DNA of 64,000 nucleotides from Aplysia californica. Taxonomy: Eukaryota; Mollusca; Gastropoda; Aplysiida; Aplysiidae. Location: the NCBI RefSeq assembly GCF_000002075.1, contig NW_004797591.1:555243-619242 (forward strand). The letters are read 5' to 3'. Shown one piece after another: positions 1-12,100 of the stretch; the first letter of the stretch is position 1, and every line of letters begins with the position of its first letter. The translations under genes and the position numbers were made by a program. Below the pieces are notes generated by a model. That model ran no database searches, had not been told where the DNA came from, and saw only the letters and a list, made by a program, of their open reading frames with translations.

Positions 1-728
1 ACACGAATAATGCCAATTTCTGGGTATATTTCTCATCCATGGCATGCGCATATTTTTTTAAAAAACAGCTTGATTCTGAGAAAAGTGAAATGGCTCAGTT
101 TGATTTGGTATAAATTTGGCATGCCAATACATTTACTTGGCATGCCAATATTTGGCATTTATCCCTTATCCCTCACCCCCCCCCCTCCCCCTTTTTCCGT
201 GCCCGTTCCGCTCTCCTTTCTTTCGATACGTTCAAACCTCAAAATGTCTCACTGAAAGCGTATAAAGGGAGTGTCAAGAATCGTCATCTGCTTGTTTTTG
301 CACAAGATTGTGTTTCGGTCGCCGTTTTCGTTGTTGCTGCAACGGTTGAGGCTGTTAATATGATTGTTAATTCCGCAGCTGTCAGTTGGGTTTGTTTTTC
401 GTTTTTCTTTTTGTTTCTGTTTGTTGTTTTGTTTGGGGTTGGGTTTTGTTTTTTGTGTTGGTTTTTTTGTGGGGGGTTTTTTTGGGGGGGGTGTCATTTG
501 TTTGCCTTTTTTAAACGTGGCGGAGTGTGGGGTCTACTTTCTAGATGAGAAAGGATGTGAACTTTGAGATGGTCCTCCGCGGATTTAAAAAGCCAAGAAG
601 AGGATAACAGGTTAATCAAGGAGCACATGGTGTAACTATCCTATACTCTTTACCTGACGAACAGTACATATTATAATTGCTCGACACAGCCACCCAAACG
701 GCCCAATCTAAGTCAAACACGGTCTGGG

Positions 729-1258
729 GGGCTCTCGTGGTCTAGAGATAGGTACGGTGTTCGCCTCTCATGCAATACGTCCCGGGCTCGAAACCTGACA
801 GCGACGGAAAATTTCCGTCTCTGAAAAAAAAACTTCTTTCACCTTCTCTGCTCTCTCTAATCATGTTCTATCGTCTCCTTTCGTCTCCACTTTCTGCCCC
901 CCCCCCCTTCTTTGGCCCCTCATCTGGGTTCCTGGTTATTTCTGTTGCCTTTCTACTGCTGTTACTAGGCTCCTTCTTACTGCCATGCTGTCTTTCAGCC
1001 ACACCCCTGATCTTAGGGTAGGTAAGATGTAACGCAAACATCTAGCGTTCTCGGATAAGGGTGTAAAAATATCGAAGGTCCCGTGTGCAAATGGCGCACA
1101 CTAAAGATCCCTTGGTGTTCCTAAGATCGACAAGAGTGGGCTTCGGCCGCTAGCCGGGCACAATTCAAAAATCAATTCCTACCAAACTGAAAATGCTTAA
1201 TGTGACCTGCGCGCTCATTTGACCTTCGGTAGTTGCGAGCATCGTAAAACACTTACCC
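729..1258 (+). mobile_element. tRNA-derived SINE, family 1, full-length copy
   Basis: The 5' end has tRNA promoter boxes (GTGGTCTAGAG-type A box; GGGCTCGAAAC, a decayed B box). A ~450-bp body follows with recurring landmarks (a pyrimidine-rich segment, TCTTTCAGCCACACCC, CCCGTGTGCAA, AAAGATCCCTTGG), and the 3' end is CGTAAAACACTTA. Copies at 26876-27395 and 42697-43204 share the whole length. Confidence 0.85.
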
Positions 1259-3521
1259 CAAATTTAAAATAAAACCCACGATCTTCGTTTAAGCTTGTAT
1301 TGTTTTGAGATTCCTACGGAGCTTTAGAAAGGCAACGATTTGGGTTTTCTCGGGGTACCTTTCTGTAGAAGCACTTTTCAAAGCCACTTATACGTAGTAA
1401 AATGATGCTAAAACCAAACACAAAAATTCACACACAAAAAAGGTGGAATATCGAAAAAAAGGAGCAGCGAGGTACAACCAGGAGTAGGCCATAAAACAAT
1501 TTCATCGTTCTCGGTGAACGAAACGTCACCAGTAAATCCCGCCCCTCGTCAACTCTGTTATCACCATGTGTGACGGGAAGCGCCAAGATATCATCGAGGC
1601 GCCATTTTCTCCGGACGAAATTGCAGCGTTTGGGAGCTTTGGGGGCGCGATTTCATTAGTGCATAAGTCAAAACACGGTGCTTAACCCCGTGACTTTTGT
1701 TACCTCCATACATTGTCAAGAGAAAAACGCGCAGCAGAACTTGAGTAAGGGGGTGGGGTGCTAATGCACAACACACTGTTTTATAGATGGTTTACGATGG
1801 GCTGAGAGAGATAGAGGACAGAGGGGGGGGGGGGGTGAAAGAGAGAGAATGAGTTAGAGAAAGAGAGATGGGAGAGGGAGGGGAGTAGAGGGAGGGGGAG
1901 GGAGGGGAGGGGGGAGAGAGACAGGACTTACGCGAAGATTTAAACTTCAGCTAAATCCAATCTGCAATCATCTCTTCAAGTTTTCACTTCTCTGCATATT
2001 TCATGAGCTATAAGAAAGAACTTAAACGCTGAAAATGCAATAGCTTATGTCACTCTGCACAACGACAGGCCAAACAAGAAGGCTATACATGTATTTATTA
2101 GATTTCTCAGGCGGATTTCTGAGAAAAAAGAAAAAAATCATATTCACGCATTACCGGTCCTTGTCATTTTGTGCTCAGATCAATTAAGATAAACAGACAG
2201 AACCAACGGAGGGGAAGATAGAGATGAAGGATTTAAAACTCTCTGGCACACATTGTGAAAGCACGACGTGCGTGTACCTCACCGGTATTCAAACAGCTGA
2301 GTATGGTATTAGAGGTTTAGCGTCTGTTAGTATCTGTCCTGTTGTTGTTGTGGTATTACGCTCTCTAAGCTTTTAAATACTTTCACATAATATGCCTATC
2401 CATCGAAAAAGAGGGTGGGGCAAGAATGGGGTTTTCTAAGATTTGCGCTACAAAAGCTTATCTCTGAGGTTAAATAATATTTAGCCAAGAAGAGCATAAA
2501 AGATGCAGAGATGCACTGAAACGAAAGCAGCGCGCGGTAAACCTACAATAAAACAAAGAGTCTCGACCGCTGCACAATAAACCGCTGCTCGACTATCAAG
2601 TACGAAAGACCCGAGACAGAAAAGTACTCCGAGCTGTGTGTATGGAAAACTCATCAAGGGAAACGAGATAGGCCCTCTCGTCCGTGCCAGTCTGGTGGGT
2701 AAAGCCATCCACTCGACGAGCTGCGAGGATCAAGCTCTTTTCAAAATACTCATAAAACATATAGCGCGTCTGTTTGTGGTATCACTTCTAGTCCAATCAT
2801 CTGGGCGAGAAAATAAGAACTTTTGCGGACTAAAAGTCTCGGCTCTTGTGTTTAGTGCATGACGTGTACACAGGGGAGCTTATTTATGAGCTTGGGTATT
2901 TGGGACGGTGGGAAAAAGATAGGAAAAAACGAATAAGAAAACTCAATGGGAACCAAAATTATATTATTTAAAAAATATTGTCCAAAACATAAAAAGCAAC
3001 AACCAAAGAATCGAAAACGCCTTCAAGAGAGGTATGCAAGAGAATGGTACATCGCAAAACGTTTTTCTAACGTACGTGTCATTTTATAAAACAATAAGAG
3101 TAACCAATTCATGGTAATTCACTGGTCCCAAGAATTCAAAATTCTGACTAGGACCCATTTGCAGAGAGAGGGAAGCATGCGGACATATCTGCATTATGCT
3201 TTTAACAACATCACTGAGTTTCCTTCAGAAAGTGTTGATATTTCAAACGACTTGCCATAGCTCGGATTCCTTCTTCAAAGTCACCATGAATAATGTGGCG
3301 CCTAAAGAACTCAGCACCTGTACAAAACTAAGTGTTGTTCTGCCTGACGATGAGACGAAATCGGAAAAGGCAAGAGCGTTTAGCCGGCTGAGTTGGTGTG
3401 ATAAAGGACACATTCCGCAAAGAGTAACACAGAGAAAAAAATAGGGGATAAAGCTAACATCGGAGTCACGAAAAAATACACACCCGCGAACATTTTTTTT
3501 TTTTTTTTTTTGGGGGGGGGT

Positions 3522-3768
3522 AGTGTTTTACGGCTCTCGCAACTGCGTAAGGTCATATAAGCGCGCGGGACTCATGAAACATTTTCAGTTGGTAGGAAAT
3601 TTTGAATTTAGCCCGGGCGGCTGCCGAATCCTACTCTTATCGATTTTGGACCACCAAGGGATCTTTAACGTGCGCAACTTGCACACGGAACCTCCGAGAA
3701 TTTTCACCCTTGTCCGAGATATCAAGGTGTAGATTTTTCCTTCCATAAGATCAGGGATGTGGCTGAAA
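3522..3768 (-). mobile_element. SINE family 1, 5'-truncated copy
   Basis: Read on the minus strand it holds only the 3' half of the family, from TCTTTCAGCCACA to the GCCGTAAAACACTA end. The tRNA head is absent. A T-tract followed by a G-run lies directly beside its 3' end. Confidence 0.8.
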
Positions 3769-3891
3769 GACATATGTATGCACGCACGCATAACAGATCT
3801 CTACCTAATATCGAAAGACACTTGAACTTGAATGTCAAAAATCCATTAGAGTAGCTATCAATGTCTCTTTTTTTTTCAACGAACTTCTTAC

Positions 3892-3963
3892 CTTGAGTTT
3901 CTTTTCCAAGTGCTTACACTCTCTCTCCAACACGTCCTTGGTCCCATAGGTGAAATAACAAAA
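3892..3963 (-). CDS. DGKE: DGKE coding exon 6 (72 nt), beyond an 8.9-kb intron
   Basis: 24 codons, phase 0, acceptor CGTTACAG, donor AAG|GTAAG. It encodes [19 protein letters not shown], aligning with the vertebrate YGTKDCLVQECKDLNKK segment that directly follows INK. This exon joins sequence nearly 9 kb away to the gene. No further DGKE exon was recognised to its left. Confidence 0.88.
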
Positions 3964-5035
3964 CTGTAACGAAAAAAACAAAACATTACATTAATTTTTT
4001 TTTTAATCAAACAGATCGTACTGGTAACATGTTTGGGTCAAGAATTAGTAAGGAAAAAAATAACATCTCAAGCGGACGAGTTTGTAACTCGATAAGCCAC
4101 AAAGGGGAAGTAAATGATGCAGGCACCGAACCCAAAAAGTAGTTGTTTTTTTAAACTTTCTTTTTTTTCTTTACTGGGGTGGTGGTGGGGATGGTCGTTT
4201 GTTTCTGTTTTGTACTTCTTGTTTTTCTTTCGTGGTTGGGGGTGGGGGGGGGTGCATGGGCCTAGTCAGTATATAATTTATTTTTCTTCGTCTAATCAGG
4301 AGTTGATGTTATTGTTTTCGTTTTCTTTGTTTGGTTATTTGCTTGGTTTTAGAGGGGGGGGGCGTTAAATTTTTTTGCAACAGAAGCCAATTTACACTAT
4401 GCAGCGGAGTTAAGTCGTGCAAAGAACAGTCACACTCATGTTCGTCCAGCTGAACACAGTTGTTCGCCAAACAGGCCACACATAACTCAACAAGATCTAC
4501 CCTAGGCTAGGATCTACCCAAAGACGACGGAGGAAAAGAAGGCACTCACAATTTACAATCATTATCCACATAATAAATAGTGACAGCTTTGTTGGAGGGA
4601 TGGTGGCTAAGTTATTTGCGTTGAAAATCGATACATAGCTCTAGGCCTCGGCGACGTTTATCGGATACAAAGATACTAACGGTTACCAAAAGGCTTAATT
4701 CTGCCTTAGCTATCGTTGAGAGCATCTCCCTCCTAAATCCGACTCGTTCGCGAGAAATAAACCCTGCTCATCCTCCAATTATACCGTAAACACTGACACT
4801 AGCGGTAGTTTCGTATTAATAAAGCCGTACCTTTTGACTGGCGACTTACCAGGAAACTTGACACGAGAAAAAAGTATTTAATACTCAAATCTTATCACAC
4901 GAGCGTCCAAGAAGGATACGATTACATGCAGATGAGAGTTCACGCCCTGGGATTTAACACTAAGAGGAAAAGAGAGGTCACAAAGTGTCAGGTTCAGTCC
5001 CAAAGGTCAATGTTTGAGAAACCTTTTGTTATTCT

Positions 5036-5070
<35 letters not shown>

Positions 5071-6549
5071 ATTCGTTATGATTAATTCCATGGCGTCCAT
5101 TTTTCCTAACCCTTTTAAAGTATAATTGTTCGGAACAATTCTGTCTCTGAAAGCCGCTACGACAACTCGGGTAACGTTGAAAATCGTAAACTGGCCAAAC
5201 CAAAGCATTAAAAAAACACGCGAAAGCGGAAGGGGGGGAGGTTAATTTATTGTTGAGATCATGCTGGGGTCTCTCCTTTTTCCCATTTCGTTTGTTGTTA
5301 TTCTTTTACGGTTCGTTTGTTTCTGTTGTCTTTTTTACTTTTTTTATTTGGTTTGTTTTTATACTTCCGGGTATTTCTTTCTTTTCAGTCACAGTCACTT
5401 TGTTTTCTTTCAACCAGGAACCTTGCAATAACACTGGCTCACCATAATGAGGGTAATATGGTCGGACATCGTTCGTCGTGCAGTGTACCAACGAAGATTT
5501 GTTCATGACCCATTCAAAAAAAGAAAAAAAAGCAATTGCTCAAAATCGACTTTGAGAAAAGCAAATGCGCCTTCACTGTAAGAATTTTTGTCGTAAGTCC
5601 TGGCCGGCATGCGCGGTATGAGCCCAGGGCATGGGCATGGGATGGGGTATTCATGTACCTCCAGCAAGACGAGAAATCAAAATGGCGTTGATGGAATATT
5701 TAACTACAACCAAACCTGTGTAAGACGCCACCCATTGTCAATGAGAAAAGTGGCTGTATAAGACAGGTGTCCGTCTTAGGCAGGACTGATCAAGATGAAG
5801 AAAACAAACCCCATTCCCAATCGAAAGTAGCCGCATTATTGTTATTGTTGTTGTTGTTGGTGGTGGTGGTTTGTATTTTGTTTGTTAATTTTATTTTGTT
5901 GCTGATTTTGTGCAAGGGTGACAATAAAACGAAATGTGTCAGACAAGGAGGGCCGAGTGCTATGGTAAAACAAACATATGGGTCGCCACCACTCGAAGAA
6001 CGAGCGACGCTTCTGTCACAAGTCCATGTTGACGTCCATTGTTACTTTGTTACAGTTACAGACTGGGTAAACAGTGACCACTCATCTCACTTACAATTTG
6101 TGTATGAGTTATGGGCGGGGCTTATGGGTTATGAGGGATCACACGCTTACCTCACCAGCAGCTGGAAATTGGTAGCTATTGGTAAACAGTGGGAGAGGCC
6201 TACGCAACATGATCGGTTGGAGGGACTACTAACAACAACGACAGGTGATTAAATTATGACGGGTCGCCCACCACGCCAGGGGTCAAAGCACAATTTCTGA
6301 CAAAACGTAATGGAGTCACTAAGGTGGTGTTAATACTCAATGTGAAAGGGGTTGCGTGTTAAAATAATGGTGGCCGCGGCCGCGTTGGACAGGTGCCCGT
6401 TTTACATAGTTAAATTATATAGAAAAAACGCAAGGAGGGGAATGGAAAGTGTCCGTTTGTACAGGTGGGCGTCTTATAGAGGTGGCCGTCAGGGCAGGTT
6501 CGACTGTAATTTACAAAATACGTAAACATATACGCGCGCGCGAGCACGT

Positions 6550-6631
<82 letters not shown>

Positions 6632-8974
6632 TTATGGCTTATATTGTTGGTGCCAAAGCTCAGTTCCCTAAGCCTGATTCCCGTACAACCCCCCCCCCCC
6701 TGCCCTCACCCCTTCTCCACTTTTTTCCTTTGCACAAAGACATCCAGTGGGTCGACGATTTATAAGAAAAGACCCATCGCACACCAGGAGACTCTCAACC
6801 TCTCTAATGACAGAATAAAACAAAACAATATCTTTGCTCAGAAGCACAAGGGTGAGGTTCACTTTTCTTATCGTCTGTGAATTCTTCCTTCTTAAATCTT
6901 TTTTACTCTTAACTCTAAATCAAGTGTCCTTTTTTAAATGTAGGACACAATTTAATCATCTGGGAGGCGGGCTTCAACCCTGCCTGTCAGGACCAACACG
7001 GGGTGAGAGGTGCAAAACCTCCCGGCAGAATAACCGAAGTACTCAAAACCAAAAAAAATCTCCCCAAGTCGGAATCAAACTCAGGTCTGCTGCGTGCGGC
7101 GGTGACGCGCCTAACCGCTACACCATAGACGCCGGCCCAAGTGCTCTCGCTTCGAAAATTCTTCTTCGCCAGGATGCTTAACTCGTTTATCTCACGTAAC
7201 AAAAAACACCCCACTAAACACATCATGTGTTGTTTTGAAAGCCAAGAACTTAACCCCCGCTGGGACTCCAGGTTGGGAGGAAGCGTTATTATACAAACAC
7301 ATGTATATATTATTATAGGCGTATAATCCGGGACAGCAGACCTTTGACCTTATCTTCCATTGTGCTCGCAACGCCTAATCTAAACGCTCCTATTACCGCT
7401 TCCATGTCGCCAGGTATCAACAGTCTCCGAACTAGACTTCGCGAAAACAGACGAAAGCAAGCGTTGAGCAAACAAGAGAAGAAAGCTCGCAACGTGTGAT
7501 CCCACCAAAATACGAACAATGAACATGCCACTTGAAAGTTCTTAGTTCTATCAACAGACTGCTGTGGAAGTGGGGAAGCAAAATAGAGTGAGCAATTTGA
7601 GTGAATTTTCTACAAACAGATTTGACGTAAATAAAGCCCACGATTTTAGAGCACCCGTGTCATTTATACCCTGCAGAGGTGTGAGGCTTTATTAAAAACG
7701 TATTTACAGCTCTGTATCCCCTCCGGTGAAAAGCCAACACGATTTTAAAAAGACCTTGTTAGAGAGCCGGTCCATTCTAATTTTATTGTCTTAGTTCCCA
7801 TGAGAATGGGGCAGGGGTTGGGGGATGGAATATATCATTCACACATATTTGACATCGAACCCATTCGAACTGGTGAGAATTGGGGAAAACAGGTGGACGC
7901 AATTGCAATTTTCCTTATGCATCGTCCTTCCTGCCCAAACCAGACATCTAATACCCAGTGCACACTGCCGATCTGATTCATTTGACTGAATCGGGGCCAT
8001 GAAGGAATATCGGGCTGGCCCTGCCACATCACCATCCAGTGTCAGATCTGCGACAGACATCGGAGATCATGGTTCTCCATTCATTCCTTTGCTCGGATGG
8101 TCTCAAAAAAGCTACAAAAAAGCTACGTTTCCCTGATTTTTTCCTGTAACCCATTTGGTTAGGATCCCTAATTAGATTGTTCTTGGTCTACCTCTGTCTC
8201 GTTTGCCTTCAATTTTGCCAGTGAGAGCTAGATGTTCAAGACCCTTACGTCTATTCAGGTGTCCCAAAAACGGCATTTGTCGTTTCCTGATAGTTTTTAA
8301 CATTGAGCCCTGACTGGATCGACTGAATCCGATTGGCGGTGTGCACTGGGTATAATCCACAACAATTCGATCGCAAGTTGAGCGGCGTGCTGAAAAGAGT
8401 TTGCAGTTTTAAAACACTACCAGGAGTTGTCACCTCATGCTAGTGAAGCTCTCGTGGGATGTTCGGTTCGGCCCTTTCTTCCGTTACTCGACCTCTCGCA
8501 ACCCACAGATTAAAGGCTCCCACTGCCTTTTGAATGTAGTTAGATATCAAAAGCTTCCGGTCTAGACTTTGCAGGGACAGAAGAAAACATGACAAAAATG
8601 AGAAGAAGGCTCATAACATGTGATCGTGAGTACATGAACCTGCCTCCGGCTGTTCTTAGTTCTTACCATGTCCGCAGACGTAAGGAACCCCGGACAGAGG
8701 GAGCAAAGGCAGCAAACGGGCTGCATTTTTTAAAAATTGCTATTGAAGAAAACTGTCGCTCGCAATCGTCGGCATTTGGAGTCCAAATATTTGACACCCT
8801 TTCTGAGATGCATAAGCAGAGAAGAGAAACATTCATGATCTTCTCACAGAACTTCACAATTTCTGTAGAATAAATGTAAGTAAAGTTCGCGGCACAACGT
8901 TTACCATGGTTGTTAACCCCCCTCCCCCTCGACACGCACACACACAAGCACACACACACACGCATACACACACG

Positions 8975-9033
<59 letters not shown>

Positions 9034-9088
9034 AGTCGTAGCTGGTGTGTGTCATTTATACTCCACAACCTCTCTGGCAAATAAACAA

Positions 9089-9177
<89 letters not shown>

Positions 9178-12100
9178 GCATTATGATTAATTTTTTCAAC
9201 AGAATTGTCAAGATCCAAGCACTGTCCACTCTCGAGGACAAGGCGTGCCTGTGATATCACTTGCGTTCATATTCATCTCACCAAACAACTGAAGCAACCA
9301 CGAAGACAAATCGAACCCTGTCTATTCCCCTAACCTGCGGTATGAACCTGCCTCTGGGTTTTTATTGTTCTTACTACATTAGCAATTTACGAAAAGACTG
9401 CCACCTTTCTCTTCAGTTTTCTTTTTACGAGATCAATGCGCAGACGAAGAAATGGCGCCTACCCATAGCAGACGCGACGACTTCCCCACAAAGCCGCCAA
9501 GGCTCCATGCGATCCAGAAATGAAAACAATACACCTTCCGGGAGTAAACAGAAAAGCAGTATGCCGTCGCGTTGCTCACCAGAGAAAACAATCACGCGGG
9601 CTGACGGTGCCTTTGCCCTGCCGGCGTCCCAAAGACCAAAACCTTTTACTCTCTCGGGCCTGCCATCGTTTTGATAAAGCGCAAAAGATTGAATTTATTT
9701 CCTGAGCGGTAACGAATAATGACCAACAGCGTACTACTCTATATCCCTTTACTTAATCTTCAACAGATGGCAATGGGCTTTCAAATGAAAGACAGTTACA
9801 CCGTGACGAGAGAGTTCAGAAACATCTGGCGCAAGACAATACTGACTAAATGTTTAATTTTCCACAAAAGAGGATTGTACGTCAGTTTCGCACCCGGCAG
9901 ATGACAGGTTAAAATTCCAGGTTTAAGAAAAGACAAAGCATGCGAACCCACCCACCCTCCCTTTAACAAGTGAGTATTAAGTTGTCAAAATTGGGGCTTA
10001 AGAGTGGGCTTTATTTGGGTTTTGGGTTTTGTTTGTTGTTGGTGTTTCGTATTGTACGTCTATTTTTGTTATTTATCTATTGCTGTGTCTTTGTTTGGGA
10101 AGCTGTTTTGTCTGTTGGGTGGGGGGGGGAGGGTTAGAATTTGTAAATGTTTTACGCGCTCGCAACTGCATAAGGTCATATGAGCGTGCTGGATTTTTTA
10201 ATTAAAAATTTTTTAATTTTTTTTTTTTTTTGGGGGGGGGGGTAGGGAGGGAGGGGTGAATGGAGGTTGTCACTATGGGGAGGAGGAGAGTATGTTGTCT
10301 GTTTAGGTCTAATACGTTGTATTCATTTGAGAGGAGGTGGGCAAAGCTTTTTGTGGTATGTTTCGTTTTGCTGGGGAGAGTGAGGATGAAGGGGGAGAGG
10401 TTGGACAAAAGCATTGATACTTAACATGATTCCCGCTGAATTATCAACAATAACACAACATTTGAATAAAAGGAACAAATAATGTGTACTACGTCTCAAC
10501 ATATTTGAAATGGAAAAACAATCGATGAGCTTTGTAATTTCTCTTTTCGAAATTACTGCCACTTACTGGCCCCTATTTTGCGCGGTTTGGAACATAAATA
10601 AGCAGTCATCCGGTTTATAAACCGAGAGAAAAGGCCGGCTCACAAATGGACCACGTTTTCGTGAACGACTTTCAATGTGCGTAACTCACTCCTATCAGTT
10701 GGCTCCCCTTGTCTATTCTAAGATGAAGTAATGACCCGTAGGCGATACTGACGCCCACAAGGAGATAAAGAGGTTCACTTGAAAAATGAAAATAAAATAA
10801 TATGTATGTGTTCACGTCTAAGTGGCCTGCGTTGTTTTGGGGCAGATGAAAACAAGACGACGCTTGGTATTGAATTTCTATGACGCGACCTTGTCATTAC
10901 AATTTTAAGAGCATATTTAAACTAAGAAGTAGCACCAGTCGCAACGTTTTGCGAGAGAAGGAAAAGAATGACCATTGACCATGAATGGGCCAGCTTTCAT
11001 GAGACGATCCGACTCCGTGACCACGTGAGAGAAGCAAATGACAGTACCTCTTTCGAAAAACCCCTCAGCGATTGACCCGCTCGGCAGAGTTTACTTGCGT
11101 GCCTAATTTTTATTTCTTTTTAAATCTTCTCGGCTGAATTCATGTATGTGCCTCAAAACAAAAAAACAAAAAAAACGCCCTGTGAAAATATGCTCGTAGT
11201 GTGTAAAATTTGTCGCCTGCCACTCGCCTCCCGTCACATCAACCCGTGCACAGTATGGTATGGTTAAGGAGCCCAAAAAAGTTTATTGCCTGAGCTCAAA
11301 CAGGGTTCTTAGATGGATTGCAAATTTTAGTAAATTATAGAGAACAAAACGGCGTTACATGATAAAAAGGTGGATTCTTAGAATTAGAAGGGAAGGGTGC
11401 TTACCTAACGGAGGAGAGGAATGGCGAGAAGGGGGAGGAAACGGAAGAAAAAGAGCATTTTTTTAAAAAGTATATTGTCATTTATATTCATGTGCATCTT
11501 AAACAAAAAAGGAGATCTTATCACTGACTCATCATTATACTGAGCAGAAAATAAAGAGACCCCCCAAAAAAAACCTACTCTCAGGAGCATCACAAGGATC
11601 TCGTTATTCAAGGCAGCAAATTAGCATCAACACAATCTATCAACGTACCGGTAGGGTTTTTGTACCCCAACCGCCACCCCCACCCCCGGACCACCAGCAG
11701 GCTCTTTGGGAGGGCACCCCTTCCCTCTTTTTCATATGCTTTCCGCTTCAACACAAATGAAAAAACATTCCAACAATAAAAAAATTAGATATTGCAAAAG
11801 GCTGGAAATCGGTTCCAAGGATAACCAAAGGGGCAAAACAAAGTAAACTGAAAAATTATGCTAAACGTACAATCACACTCATGATTGTAGAACTTGGTCA
11901 AGTTGTGCTTGATTCTTTCACTGTAAGCTTTAAAAAATTAGCGACTACAGTTTAATTTTTCGTTTTAGGGATTCGCAAATCATTTCAACAAAATGCAGTT
12001 ACTTGAAGAGTTTTCTTTTCTTCTTTTTTTTAACAAGTAACAGAGTTCTTCCATTAACTAAACTGCAGCAGACAAAACTCGAAATTGTGAAGGCACACGC

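Larger units (their letters stand above)
1..3891. other. Sequence 3' of DGKE exon 6 (intron 6 or beyond)
   Basis: Apart from two SINE copies (729-1258, 3522-3768) and G- or T-rich low-complexity runs (e.g. 1826-1920), no exon was recognised. The remaining DGKE exons (the IVLNIGYWGGG-type accessory-domain segments) were sought on the minus strand and not found. Confidence 0.6.

Noticed and set aside
1562-1690. Short plus-strand frame starting at ATGTGTGACGGG
   Set aside because: About 40 codons, no homology recognised and no splice context.
5767-6252. 161-codon ORF
   Set aside because: It lies wholly inside a non-autonomous DNA element and has no recognisable domain; kept only as part of that element.
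6410-6880. Long Thr-His and Val-Cys open frames
   Set aside because: They are products of the (CA)n microsatellite, not genes. The same applies to frames over 8906-9260 from (CA)n and (TAA)n.
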